From: an uncultured Psychromonas sp.
GTDB taxonomy: Bacteria; Pseudomonadota; Gammaproteobacteria; Enterobacterales; Psychromonadaceae
Length of the DNA stretch: 64,000 nt
Assembly (NCBI RefSeq): GCF_947489755.1
Contig: NZ_CANLFB010000009.1
Coordinates: 62,001-126,000 of the forward strand
Direction of reading: 5' to 3'
Shown piece after piece: positions 1 to 9,008 of this stretch. The notes under the pieces were generated by a model. It had not been told where the DNA came from, searched no databases, and saw only the letters and a program-made list of their open reading frames with translations. The first letter of the stretch is position 1. Each line of letters begins with the position of its first letter. The translations under genes and the position numbers were made by a program.

Positions 1-345
1 GTGGGTCTTGGTGGTTATTGGAGCGAAAGAATTGGTTTCTTATGCGGCATTAAGCAAGTCATATTTAACCCTAACCTGCATCCTGAAGACAATATGGTTG
101 GACGAATTGAATGGCCAGAAGAGTATTTCGATATAGATACAAAGTGTGTCAGCGATTTCCGACGTGAAAATGAAAGTAATTGCTTATGCATTCTTTCAAC
201 TGTGGATGATGTACTTGATAGTGAAGTAAGTAATCATGAACTGGCTGAATACTACCCGATTATTTTTGACCAAAATCAAGGTCATAAATTTACAGATATT
301 ACAGCGCATCTAGCAACGATTAAAAAATTCAAAATAGATAAATAA
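1..345 (+). CDS. ycfP: YcfP/UPF0227 family esterase-like protein, C-terminal part
   Basis: The reading frame is open from the first base, and the GTG there is an internal valine codon, so the gene is cut by the window edge. The 114 residues present match the last two thirds of E. coli YcfP (about 180 aa), including [28 protein letters not shown] and the terminal HKFTDI...IKKFKI pattern. The family has an alpha/beta-hydrolase fold. The GLGGYW segment resembles a nucleophile elbow in which the usual serine is replaced, as in other members. Its cellular role is not established. It lies directly upstream of ndh, as in E. coli, which supports the assignment. Confidence 0.9.
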   Translation: MGLGGYWSERIGFLCGIKQVIFNPNLHPEDNMVGRIEWPEEYFDIDTKCVSDFRRENESNCLCILSTVDDVLDSEVSNHELAEYYPIIFDQNQGHKFTDITAHLATIKKFKIDK

Positions 346-380
346 ATCTTTAAACACCGAACTATATCAGCTCAACACTA

Positions 381-403
381 TAAACCTGCTTAATGCAGGT
401 TTA
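381..403 (+). terminator. hairpin after ycfP
   Basis: A perfect 9-bp inverted repeat, TAAACCTGC-TTAAT-GCAGGTTTA, lies 35 bases after the ycfP stop. No clean T run follows, so it is a weak terminator candidate. Confidence 0.45.
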
Positions 404-434
404 ACTTCAAATGAAAAACTATCCTATAATTTAT

Positions 435-623
435 GTTAAATAATCTCATTCTGGTTAATGAAAGCAGAAATATATTTAAAAACATAAGATTATCTTTTTT
501 GACAATACAATGGCGGTAGTTTTACGTCGTTAAAAGCAAATTATTGAAGCAATAACGGGTTGTTGAGAGATAATTTAACGTCGAAATAGCGGTGCTTGCT
601 TATCCAGAACCGAGGTTAAATAA
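435..623. repeat. MITE-like dispersed repeat, copy A, with 9-bp flanking direct repeats
   Basis: GTTAAATAA occurs at 435-443 and again at 615-623, enclosing about 171 bp (444-614). The enclosed ends carry an imperfect inverted repeat: TTCTGGTTA at 449-457 and TATCCAGAA at 601-609. The left part (ATTCTGGTTAATGAAAGC) is identical to the left part of copy B near 56174, and other blocks inside are related. It has no coding capacity. Most of the ycfP-ndh gap is this element. Confidence 0.65.
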
Positions 624-706
624 CTCAAATGCGACTTCATTCGCAATCAAACGTAAAATAAGGTGACTTAGCGCCCATTTTTTTATAACCTTACTTTTCG
701 TAAAGT

Positions 707-720
707 ACGATGTAGATCAA
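707..720. promoter_or_regulatory. possible FNR/CRP-type site upstream of ndh
   Basis: ACGATGTAGATCAA has a perfect right half (ATCAA) and a 3 of 5 left half of the FNR consensus TTGAT-N4-ATCAA. It lies about 77 bp before the ndh start. E. coli ndh is known to be repressed by FNR, so the location makes sense, but the left half is degenerate. Confidence 0.35.
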
Positions 721-796
721 CTTTTTTTATAAAAAATATTTTTTCGATAGAGATAAGAGTGTTTTTTGTAAAAAATTTAATTTTATTGAGGTCGTT

Positions 797-2083
797 ATGA
801 AGAAAATTGTAATTGTAGGTGGCGGTGCTGGCGGTTTAGAGTTAGCAACAAAATTAGGTAATAAGCTTGGTCGGAAACAAAAAGCACATATTACGTTAGT
901 TGATAAGAATAGTACCCATCTTTGGAAACCCTTGTTACATGAAGTGGCGGCAGGATCTTTAGATGATGGTATTGATGCTGTTAGTTACAGGGCACATGCA
1001 ACAAATCATTCATTTAACTTTAAATTAGGTGCGATGCGCAATTTAGACCGCGTTAATAAAACCATTTCAATCGACCCTTTATTCGATGAAGAAGGGCGTC
1101 AAATTTTACCTGAAAGTCACCTTGAGTATGACATTTTAGTTATGGCCTTAGGCAGTGTTAGTAATGACTTTAATACTAAGGGTGTTAGCGATCATTGTAT
1201 CTTTTTAGATAGCCCTCAACAGGCTAAAAAATTCCACCACCGTATGTTAAATAAATATTTACAACTAGGTGTTAAAGAAACTAATTCGGTTAACGTTTCA
1301 ATTATTGGTGCGGGCGCAACTGGGGTAGAGTTATCTGCTGAGTTGTACAATTCACTTAAACAAGTGTCTAGTTATGGTTTTTCACACATCAAAAGTGCCG
1401 ATTTACGCGTTAGTTTAATTGAAGCCGGTGATAGTATTTTACCCGCTTTACCAAAACGAATCTCAGCGTCTGCACATCGAGAACTTCTTAAACTAGGCGT
1501 TGATGTACGTACTAACACTATGGTCACGGAAGCTAATGAAGAAGGGCTGTTAACCAAATCTGGTGAATTAATCAAAGCTGATTTAATTGTGTGGGCTGCG
1601 GGTATTAAAGCGCCTGATTATTTAAAAGACTTAGCCGGCTTAGAAACCAATAGAATTAACCAGTTAATTGTTAAACCAACATTACAAACTACATTAGATA
1701 ACGATATTTATGCGATTGGTGACTGTGCAAGTTGTGCGTTGCCTAACGCCGGTTTCGTGCCTCCTCGTGCTCAATCTGCTCATCAAATGGCATCATTGGT
1801 TGCTAAAAATATATTAGCGACTCTTAAAGATAAACCATTAAGCGATTATAAATATACGGACTATGGTTCTCTCGTTTCATTAAGTAACTACAGTACGGTA
1901 GGTAGTTTAATGGGAAGCTTGATGCAAGGTTCTATGATGGTAGAAGGGCGTTTAGCTAAAGTTGTGTACGTTTCTTTGTATCGTATGCATCAAGTTGCCT
2001 TACACGGTTACATTCGTACGGGGTTAATGACCATTGTTGAAAAAATAAATAGAGTGTTACGTCCTCGATTAAAGCTACATTAA
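797..2083 (+). CDS. ndh: type II NADH:quinone oxidoreductase
   Basis: A 428-aa non-proton-pumping NADH dehydrogenase that passes electrons from NADH to quinone at the inner membrane face using FAD. E. coli Ndh is 434 aa, and the match runs end to end. The FAD-binding motif is at residues 5-14 ([10 protein letters not shown]), a second Rossmann motif is at about 170 ([15 protein letters not shown]), and a third FAD-contact segment is at about 305 (YAIGDCA). The C-terminal region ([23 protein letters not shown]) is typical of the enterobacterial and marine form. A GAGG ribosome site lies 6 bases before the ATG. It follows ycfP as in E. coli but after a 450-bp gap carrying a dispersed repeat and a possible FNR site. 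Confidence 0.97.
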   Translation: MKKIVIVGGGAGGLELATKLGNKLGRKQKAHITLVDKNSTHLWKPLLHEVAAGSLDDGIDAVSYRAHATNHSFNFKLGAMRNLDRVNKTISIDPLFDEEGRQILPESHLEYDILVMALGSVSNDFNTKGVSDHCIFLDSPQQAKKFHHRMLNKYLQLGVKETNSVNVSIIGAGATGVELSAELYNSLKQVSSYGFSHIKSADLRVSLIEAGDSILPALPKRISASAHRELLKLGVDVRTNTMVTEANEEGLLTKSGELIKADLIVWAAGIKAPDYLKDLAGLETNRINQLIVKPTLQTTLDNDIYAIGDCASCALPNAGFVPPRAQSAHQMASLVAKNILATLKDKPLSDYKYTDYGSLVSLSNYSTVGSLMGSLMQGSMMVEGRLAKVVYVSLYRMHQVALHGYIRTGLMTIVEKINRVLRPRLKLH

Positions 2084-2107
2084 AAGTTACATTAAAAGTT
2101 ACATTAA
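2077..2107 (+). repeat. 12-bp tandem repeat over the ndh stop codon
   Basis: ACATTAAAAGTT is repeated twice (2077-2088, 2089-2100), followed by a partial third unit ACATTAA. The ndh stop codon lies inside the first unit, so the extra units extend only the 3' untranslated region. Confidence 0.8.
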
Positions 2108-2132
2108 TGTGTAGTTAATCTTTTACTTTATA

Positions 2133-2162
2133 AAAATGCCTCACATTGTTGAGGCATTTTTG
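2133..2162 (+). terminator. intrinsic terminator of ndh
   Basis: AAAATGCCTCA and TGAGGCATTTT form an 11-bp stem with a short loop ending in a T run. It probably also serves the convergent gene on the other strand. Confidence 0.85.
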
Positions 2163-2241
2163 TAACTAAATATCTTTTTATTAACCAACGTATGAATGTA
2201 TTTTTGCTTTGATTGATAATTAACTTAAATCAACTTTATCT

Positions 2242-2694
2242 TTATTTAAAACAATCTCTTAATTGCTTACTTTTAAGTATATAAATACAACTCCAAGCAA
2301 CAACGACTAATTGAATGGATGCCGTTATAGAATACATAAAGTGTTCTGTATACAGGTAATAAACTTGTAAAGCTAAATCACCCAATACGCCTGCAATAAG
2401 TAAAGAAAAGCAAAACGGCCAACATTTTAAAGCCCAACTAGATTGCGCATGACGACGCCCTGAGACCAAAAATATGATCAATGGGAATAAGCCAATGATT
2501 AAGCCCAAATAAAAGTGCATTTTATCGGGATAGAATATTTGTAATAATTTATTACCCGTTTGTTGTGATGCAACTGAGATAATGAGAAGCATCCAAGTTC
2601 TAGATAAAAACAATAAAATATACAATAAAAGTGGTGGTGCTTTTAAATCACCGGCTTCCGTATAATGTTGTAATGCATAGAGACGTTGTTTCAT
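2242..2694 (-). CDS. DUF2919 family inner-membrane protein (YfeZ-like)
   Basis: A 150-aa integral membrane protein with about four hydrophobic segments (about residues 20-42, 60-77, 90-112, 118-140). The N-terminal pattern, a short polar stretch followed by LKAPPLLLYILLFLSRTWML and then FYPDKMHFYLGL and SGRRH, matches the DUF2919/YfeZ family. The function is unknown. It stands alone, convergent with ndh. The ATG has no strong ribosome-binding site. Confidence 0.7.
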   Translation of the reverse strand: MKQRLYALQHYTEAGDLKAPPLLLYILLFLSRTWMLLIISVASQQTGNKLLQIFYPDKMHFYLGLIIGLFPLIIFLVSGRRHAQSSWALKCWPFCFSLLIAGVLGDLALQVYYLYTEHFMYSITASIQLVVVAWSCIYILKSKQLRDCFK

Positions 2695-2885
2695 AATTTG
2701 CTCGATATTTTATAATTATTATTATTTAAATGATCATTCATACTGTGTCGAATATCCCTATAAAAATACATGCTACCATCAAGTAATGGGGGCCAATATT
2801 GAACTTAACAAGCCTAGTATTTCATATAAGATAAATAATTTGAAAGATTGAAAGAGGTGTATGTTGGAAAGAAGGTGAGAAAATT

Positions 2886-2923
2886 TCCCACCCATGCGTC
2901 ATTCAACATAACGTTGGGTGGGA
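2886..2923 (-). terminator. hairpin downstream of sppA
   Basis: TCCCACCCA and TGGGTGGGA form a 9-bp stem with a 20-base loop. On the minus strand it is followed by the T-rich AAATTTTCT. It lies 53-90 bases beyond the sppA stop. Confidence 0.5.
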
Positions 2924-2975
2924 GATAAATTAAAAGTAAAAGTAGATTAGTCCCTGTTAATAATTGTATAGAACA

Positions 2976-4838
2976 CTATTCGATATAACATTGAGTACAA
3001 TATACATAACGACTTTGTGGGTCATTCAACCTTGTCATAAAGTTTGCTTGTTCTTCTAGGTCTGAAAATATAGATATCCATGAGCGTTGTTTAATAACAC
3101 CACTCGGTAGTAATGTGATTGAGCTGGTTAATATCTGATTAAAAATGGCTTGTTTAGAAGAGACTTTAGGCTCGATAGATATCACATCAAAATCACTTAT
3201 ATTGGCTAAGCTTGCTGCTGTATTAATGGCAGATTGTAAATCGCCTAACTGATCGACCAAACCATTTTCTAAGCCATCGACACCCGTCCAAACACGACCT
3301 TGTGCTACTTTATCAACCTCTTCTACTGACATGCTACGTCCTTCTGATACTACTTTTAAGAAGTTAGCGTATCCATTTTCAATACCTATTTGAAATATTT
3401 CAGCCAGTTCAGGGCTTAAGGGCTGTGTTATTCCAAACCCTGAAAGAGGGCTAGTTGACACGCCATCTTGGTGAACGCCAATTTTATTAAGTGACTTATC
3501 GATAGTCGCAAACATACCAAATATACCGATAGAGCCTGTTAATGTTGTTGGGGACGCAATAATCTCATCTGCTGCAGAAGCTATCCAATAACCACCTGAA
3601 GCAGTCACAGCTCCCATTGATACCACTACTTTTTTACCTGCTGTTTTTAAAGCAAGTACTTGCTGTCTAATATTCTCAGAAGCAAAAGCACTACCACCTG
3701 GTGTATCTAAACGTATAACAACTGCTTTTACACGGCTATCATTACGTGCTTGTTGTAATAGAGCATTAAAGCTTTTATCTGCAATCGTTGTCCCATCAGT
3801 AAATCCAGATACGATTTCTCCGGTGCCATGTATGACTGCTATTTGATTTTCTGCACCTGTTGTTTTATATAAAGGCGATAGGGTTGAGCGATAACTGTTG
3901 TAGTCGATAACATTCACCGTGTCATCTTCCGTATTCGCAAGGCGGGTTAAGTTTGAGACGAAATCATCATAAAAAGCTAATTCGTCAACTAATCCGACTG
4001 AAAGTGCATATTCACTTGTGTCACCAGATACCGCCTGTAATTTTGCTTTAAGAGACTCTAAATCAGGATTTATAGAATTAGCTGTTATTAGTTTATTGTC
4101 TTTACGTTGCGCTAAGATTCGTTTTATATAGCTTTCCCAAAGCTGATCTAACCAATGTTGATTCGCTTCTTTGCTATATTGAGACATTTTAGTTTCAGTA
4201 AAAGGTTCAACAAATGACTTATAAGTGCCCACTTTAAATATATGTGGTGTCACTAATAACGTGTCGAGTAGATCTTTAAAATATAGTCTATTAACCGAAT
4301 AGCCTTGTAACAGCACAAAACCATTTGGTGGCAAAGTAATGTGATCTGCATAAGCGGCTAAATAGTATTGAGTTTGAGTATAATTATCTGCATAGGCAAA
4401 TACAGGTTTGCCATCAGCTTTAAATTCTTTAATCGCTTCTCCAATATCTGAAAGCTGATCAAGACTTGCCGATTGTAAATCTGTTAACTCTAAGACTAAG
4501 CCGGTTATTCTATTATCGTGTTTTGCACTTCGAATTGTTTTAATCAATTCTTGTGTCTCGAATGCTTGTGGTACTTCTTGATCTAACCCAGCTAATTGTT
4601 TTGAAATTTCTTGGGAAATATTGATCGGTTGTTTTTTTTCAACAATATACCCATTTAAATCTAAGCGAAGATATGAATTATCTGCCACTTTAATGGGTTC
4701 TTCTTGTGTTCGAAAAGAGATGAAAATAACTAATATTATTATTAGGAATAGACTATTAAGAATGAACAAACGGATAAAGTTAATAAATTTAAAGCCTTTA
4801 ACAAACAACTGCTTAATGAAATTAAATAAGAAAGCCAT
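2976..4838 (-). CDS. sppA: signal peptide peptidase SppA (protease IV), long form
   Basis: A 620-aa tandem-domain serine protease (E. coli SppA is 618 aa) that degrades cleaved signal peptides at the periplasmic face. One N-terminal membrane anchor lies at about residues 22-42. The N-terminal half carries the general-base lysine in GTYKSFVEPF (about K207), and the C-terminal half carries the nucleophile in SMGAVTASGGYW (about S414), the Ser-Lys dyad arrangement of family S49. The second S49 protease of the window, sohB, is at 19656. The gene stands alone between yfeZ-like and fabA. Confidence 0.95.
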   Translation of the reverse strand: MAFLFNFIKQLFVKGFKFINFIRLFILNSLFLIIILVIFISFRTQEEPIKVADNSYLRLDLNGYIVEKKQPINISQEISKQLAGLDQEVPQAFETQELIKTIRSAKHDNRITGLVLELTDLQSASLDQLSDIGEAIKEFKADGKPVFAYADNYTQTQYYLAAYADHITLPPNGFVLLQGYSVNRLYFKDLLDTLLVTPHIFKVGTYKSFVEPFTETKMSQYSKEANQHWLDQLWESYIKRILAQRKDNKLITANSINPDLESLKAKLQAVSGDTSEYALSVGLVDELAFYDDFVSNLTRLANTEDDTVNVIDYNSYRSTLSPLYKTTGAENQIAVIHGTGEIVSGFTDGTTIADKSFNALLQQARNDSRVKAVVIRLDTPGGSAFASENIRQQVLALKTAGKKVVVSMGAVTASGGYWIASAADEIIASPTTLTGSIGIFGMFATIDKSLNKIGVHQDGVSTSPLSGFGITQPLSPELAEIFQIGIENGYANFLKVVSEGRSMSVEEVDKVAQGRVWTGVDGLENGLVDQLGDLQSAINTAASLANISDFDVISIEPKVSSKQAIFNQILTSSITLLPSGVIKQRSWISIFSDLEEQANFMTRLNDPQSRYVYCTQCYIE

Positions 4839-5123
4839 ACTCGGTCCTTGTGAGACAATAAAAGTTCAATATTGATAATAGATAGCTCAATATATGAGTT
4901 ACCTAGCTAGTTTAGTGGTTATATTCATCACTCTAATTAATGGATCTATTTTACCCGTAAAAATAACTTTTTTTTCGTTAATTCACCGATAGAAGTTAAC
5001 CCTTCGACAGTCCTTAACTTACAACGTGACCTGGTCAACTGAATTCGGTCAATTTTCTGCGTAAAGTTTATAAATGCTAAATTTATAGTTAAGTGAGTGC
5101 ATCAAATACACATAAATAATAGA
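4839..5123. other. non-coding region between sppA and the fabA terminator
   Basis: An AT-rich spacer upstream of sppA on the minus strand, presumably holding its promoter. I see no gene, RNA or repeat here. The remainder up to fabA is the fabA terminator and its trailer. Confidence 0.5.
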
Positions 5124-5162
5124 TAAAAAAAAGCACCGATTACAAACATAATCAGTGCTTTA
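5124..5162 (-). terminator. intrinsic terminator of fabA
   Basis: AAAGCACcGATTA pairs with TAATCaGTGCTTT (12 of 13 positions). On the minus strand a run of seven T follows. It lies 22 bases beyond the fabA stop. Confidence 0.85.
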
Positions 5163-5183
5163 AATAATAATTAACGACTCAAT

Positions 5184-5723
5184 TTAAAAGCTTGATGTAT
5201 CCACGAATAAACCAACTTTTAAATCTTCAGCAGCGTAGATAACTTTTCCATCTACTTCCACAACACCATCAGCAATACCCATTACTAATTTACGCATAAT
5301 TAAACGTTTCATAGTAATGCGGTAAGTTACTTTTTTAGCTGTTGGTAAAACTTGACCGGTGAATTTAACATTACCTACACCTAGCGCACGACCTTTACCA
5401 GGGCCGCCACTCCAACCTAGGAAGAAACCAACTAATTGCCACATTGCATCCAGTCCTAAACAACCAGGCATGACTGGATCGTTTGGAAAGTGGCATTGGA
5501 AAAACCATAATGCTTTGTCGATGTCTAGCTCAGCGATTAGCTCGCCTTTACCATGTTCGCCACCATCTTCAGTAATGCTGATAATACGATCTAACATAAG
5601 CATTTTGTCGATTGGTAATTGACAGTTGCCTTCGCCAAATAGCTCACCTTGACCACATTTAATTAATTCTTCTTTATTGTAAGAGTTTTTACCCAACTCT
5701 TTTTGGGATACGATTTTAGTCAT
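5184..5723 (-). CDS. fabA: 3-hydroxydecanoyl-ACP dehydratase/isomerase
   Basis: A dehydratase that also isomerises trans-2- to cis-3-decenoyl-ACP, starting anaerobic unsaturated fatty acid synthesis. The hot-dog fold active site is visible: the histidine in [12 protein letters not shown] and the aspartate in [10 protein letters not shown], which correspond to His70 and Asp84 of E. coli. A GTG two codons upstream (5729) is possible, but the ATG at 5723 has AAGAAAA at a good distance and gives 179 aa, close to the family norm, so I prefer it. fabA follows the Lon-like gene ycbZ/lonH on the same strand, as in E. coli. Confidence 0.96.
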   Translation of the reverse strand: MTKIVSQKELGKNSYNKEELIKCGQGELFGEGNCQLPIDKMLMLDRIISITEDGGEHGKGELIAELDIDKALWFFQCHFPNDPVMPGCLGLDAMWQLVGFFLGWSGGPGKGRALGVGNVKFTGQVLPTAKKVTYRITMKRLIMRKLVMGIADGVVEVDGKVIYAAEDLKVGLFVDTSSF

Positions 5724-5870
5724 AATCACTTTTCTTAAAATAATTGATAAGGTGAGGTATTAAAATAAACATAAAACTTAATACCACGAAATAATGAGCG
5801 CCATACTGTATATGAGCCCATGTAAACAATCAAGAATAATCAATTTCTTGGTTGTTTTTACTTTGATAAA

Positions 5871-7610
5871 CTAATGAAAAATAGAATATTTTATTCTAGA
5901 CAGTAAACTACTCGAATTTTCTTCCATTTCTTCTTTAGCTGCAATATCGATTCGTAAGTTAATTGCTTTGATAACTTCATCAAAGGTTTTATCTAATAAT
6001 AATGGATAAGCTTGATGGCAATGAGAAATAGTATGTATTTCGATTTTACCTGCTTCAATTAACGCTAACGTACGTAAATTAAGCGTTAAATTAATCTGGT
6101 TTGCTTTAGGCATAACAATCAATACCGTGTCAGTGATTAAACCTAATTCAAACAACCGAGTCACAGACTCTATTTTTTGATTAATACCACCGATGGCTAA
6201 TACATTACCATGTTGATCAAGCGATCCTGTAACAAATATGTTTTGTTTCACTGGGAATTGTGAATAACAAGAGCTTGCTGCAATTAAAATAGCGAGTGAA
6301 GCGCTATCTCCATCACTTTCTTGATAAGACTGTTCAAAGACTAAATTACAAGAATAAGGAAATGCACTAACATGGCTAAAGAAGTGATTTAAATAGCCTT
6401 GTACAATGAGCGTACTTTTAGCATGAATGTTACCTGCCAATTCGACTTTTCGCTCGACGTCAATAATTTCACCGTCACCAATCATATCACTCGCAGAGAT
6501 TCTAAAGACCTCACCAAATTCACAGGGGTAACCTAAGAGCTCTACAACGGATAATCCATTAATTTGACCTATATTTTCACCGGTTAATTGTAGGTTTACT
6601 TGTCCTTCAATCAAAGATTGTTCACTGTATTTTCGAGCTAATGATTGTGCTTGGTCGACTTCATCAAAATAAGCGTTTAAATCGTCTTGGCTAATTTTAT
6701 TATTATCACTGAATAAATTTGCATATTGTAGCGTATGTAAAATGGATTCCGGTGCAAATAACAGTTGATTTTGATGTTGGCATTCAGTTGCCAAAAAGTT
6801 TAATAGGGTTGATAAAGCATTATTGTCTAAATTATCTAATCCAAGTTGATTTGTCAGGTTATGACAATAACTCACGATCGCATCAATAGATGATTGTGAC
6901 ACTAGCACTTGACTCGCTAACTCACAAAATAATGAAGAGACTTGTGAATATTCAGGATCAATTTGAATTAACTCTTCAAGTTGTAATCGATTCGCGACTA
7001 AAATTATTTTTGTATTAATGAGTTGTTTAGTCAGATCAGGTAATACTTGTTTTATTTTTTCTGCATTAACAGCATCGCTAGCTTGCAAGTGACCACGTTG
7101 CAAAACAGATTTCAATTTAAACCATAAACCAGGCTCAACTAATAGCGGGCTGATATTAAGGACTAAAACACCTTGGTTGTATTGCGTTAAGTACCCATCG
7201 GTGAAGTCTAACTGTCCATCATTCTCTAATGACAATCGACCAAACAAACTTTCTTGGTTATAACTTAATAAATAACCTGTTGGTAAAGTATCTGTAATGG
7301 TTTGTTCAAGCATTTTTTGAGCACTTAACCAATGACGACTATTAACCAACAGCAAAGGAGTGGGTAGTTTTAAATAACGAGAGACTACTGATACTGCTTC
7401 AGGAAATAATAACGCTAATTCGGCGCTTTTAGGCTTTTGATATACCGCTAAGTATTGCTCAAAGTGTGTTGTGCATTGTTGTGCTGTTAAAGGAATAGTT
7501 TTCTCACTAATAGAATTTATAGCACTAGAGTCATCGTTTGAAGTTGAAGGGTAAATGTTATTGGTCAAAATGTCTGCTCTAGTTAACGTTAAAGGAGGGC
7601 AATTTATCAC
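5871..7610 (-). CDS. lonH: Lon-like protease YcbZ/LonH
   Basis: A 579-aa protein related to Lon and archaeal LonB; E. coli YcbZ is 586 aa. The C-terminal third is an S16 protease domain with the catalytic serine in ESDGDSASLA (about S436) and lysine in GGINQKIESV (about K479), the same 43-residue separation as in E. coli Lon. I see no intact Walker A motif in the N-terminal part, so ATP dependence is doubtful, as for other YcbZ proteins. The start is a GTG just after a strong GGGAGG (spacing is short, about 3 bases). Adjacency to fabA matches E. coli. Confidence 0.9.
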   Translation of the reverse strand: MINCPPLTLTRADILTNNIYPSTSNDDSSAINSISEKTIPLTAQQCTTHFEQYLAVYQKPKSAELALLFPEAVSVVSRYLKLPTPLLLVNSRHWLSAQKMLEQTITDTLPTGYLLSYNQESLFGRLSLENDGQLDFTDGYLTQYNQGVLVLNISPLLVEPGLWFKLKSVLQRGHLQASDAVNAEKIKQVLPDLTKQLINTKIILVANRLQLEELIQIDPEYSQVSSLFCELASQVLVSQSSIDAIVSYCHNLTNQLGLDNLDNNALSTLLNFLATECQHQNQLLFAPESILHTLQYANLFSDNNKISQDDLNAYFDEVDQAQSLARKYSEQSLIEGQVNLQLTGENIGQINGLSVVELLGYPCEFGEVFRISASDMIGDGEIIDVERKVELAGNIHAKSTLIVQGYLNHFFSHVSAFPYSCNLVFEQSYQESDGDSASLAILIAASSCYSQFPVKQNIFVTGSLDQHGNVLAIGGINQKIESVTRLFELGLITDTVLIVMPKANQINLTLNLRTLALIEAGKIEIHTISHCHQAYPLLLDKTFDEVIKAINLRIDIAAKEEMEENSSSLLSRIKYSIFH

Positions 7611-7644
7611 ATACCTCCCTATAAAGTTAACAATAAAATGCGCT

Positions 7645-8034
7645 TTATAATTTATAGCCTTTTACTTTTTGTTGTTGATATTTTATTTCACAAGCAGGGC
7701 AGCGTTGTTTCGTTGGGCATTTAAATAGTTCTTCTATCTCAATTTCCACTTCACAATCTGAACATAACCCATACAAACCTAGCTCAATCCCTTGTAAAGC
7801 GGCATCGATACTTTGTATTTGTGTTTTGTATAGGTTTAATGAATGACTTTCACTGTGTATTAAGCTATCAATCAAGGTGTCTGCATTCATTGAGTCTACA
7901 TCTTTAACTAAGTCGTTAAGATATTGCTTAGAAGATGCTGTTAATCTCGCTTTTACTTTTTCTTTTAACTGCATAAATTCGGTTAATAGGTTTTGTTGTA
8001 AAAGTTGTTGTTGTTCGGATGTGATTTGATGCAT
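7645..8034 (-). CDS. DksA/TraR-type zinc-finger protein
   Basis: A 129-aa protein with a helical N-terminal half (about residues 1-85) and a C4 zinc finger, CSDCE...FKCPTKQRCPAC (about 91-116). DksA proteins enter the RNA polymerase secondary channel. The two tip aspartates of the DksA coiled coil (DxxDxA) are not recognisable here. It could therefore act differently from DksA, like the short paralogues YbiI and TraR. It sits 34 bases upstream of lonH on the same strand and may be co-transcribed with it. Confidence 0.75.
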   Translation of the reverse strand: MHQITSEQQQLLQQNLLTEFMQLKEKVKARLTASSKQYLNDLVKDVDSMNADTLIDSLIHSESHSLNLYKTQIQSIDAALQGIELGLYGLCSDCEVEIEIEELFKCPTKQRCPACEIKYQQQKVKGYKL

Positions 8035-8151
8035 GACAATCGCCCCAATAATTTATAATTATTCATAATAGGTGAGGCGATATTAAAGGTATTGATTTAT
8101 ATCAAGTTTGATTTGTTTGTTAGAATAAATATGTATTAAGAAAAGTGATTG

Positions 8152-8940
8152 TTACCACTTTTGTTTATCACCAAATAACATTTCTATATCTTTTTGTTTT
8201 GCATTTTCTTTCTTCAACCTGTTTTGTTCATGGTTGTTCTCATTGCTTGTCGAGTTACCATCAGATAAATAAGTGCTCACTTCATTTTGATGGTCAACTA
8301 GCAATCGATGTTTCTGCAATAGTTCATTGTCTTTATCGGGTATTGAATCTAATATTTTTAATAGCTTGTCGATCATTTGTTTAGCCGTGCTATATTCTTT
8401 CATCGACTTAGCTTGAATGATGCGTTTAATACTCGTTTCTAAATTTATTTTTAATTGTATTATTTCTAAATGACGATTCTCAGATACGAATATATTGGTG
8501 TTTATTTTTCCTTTTGCGTGTTCTGAACGTAAAACAGCTCTTATTTTTTTAGTCGCCTTCACTAAGGTCACTGCTTCTTTATCATTAGTAGGGAATTGAA
8601 ATGAGTTTTCAGAAGGAGCGACATAATTGTCATTTATTTGTTTTATTTGAGCTTCAGTATCAGCAAAATGTTCTTTATAACTTGCTGTACGAGGTGACAT
8701 ATTAACCATTATAAACAAAGCATTACGTATTCTATTCTTTAGAACAAGTAATAAAACTTTAGTAAATGGAATCTTCGTTGCAAATAATAAGAGCTCATCC
8801 ACTTCGGAAATCACTGCATGTTGTTTTGCCACCGTTATACGACGTTCTGTCTCTACTTTTTGTTTATATTGTTGAATGATGTTGTATCCAATCATGACAA
8901 TAAGCAATAAAGCGACTAAAGAAATTATTAATGGGTACAA
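8152..8940 (-). CDS. conserved membrane-anchored protein of unknown function
   Basis: A 262-aa protein with one N-terminal membrane segment (about residues 4-22, ISLVALLLIVMIGYN), then a long, mostly helical cytoplasmic part rich in Lys, Glu and Gln. The tail (about 225-262) is hydrophilic and ends MLFGDKQKW. I recognise the pattern from Vibrio and Shewanella proteins sometimes labelled DNA repair protein, but nothing in the sequence supports a repair activity and I make no functional claim. It lies between the orphan histidine kinase and the DksA-like gene, all on the same strand. Confidence 0.7.
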   Translation of the reverse strand: MYPLIISLVALLLIVMIGYNIIQQYKQKVETERRITVAKQHAVISEVDELLLFATKIPFTKVLLLVLKNRIRNALFIMVNMSPRTASYKEHFADTEAQIKQINDNYVAPSENSFQFPTNDKEAVTLVKATKKIRAVLRSEHAKGKINTNIFVSENRHLEIIQLKINLETSIKRIIQAKSMKEYSTAKQMIDKLLKILDSIPDKDNELLQKHRLLVDHQNEVSTYLSDGNSTSNENNHEQNRLKKENAKQKDIEMLFGDKQKW

Positions 8941-9008
8941 GATATAAACTCTTTATGTAAATAATAGAAAAAAGTACATTATATTAATACTTATACGGAT
9001 TTGTAACA

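Noticed and set aside
5727-5729. GTG as the fabA start
   Set aside because: The ATG two codons later has better ribosome-site spacing and gives a family-like length.
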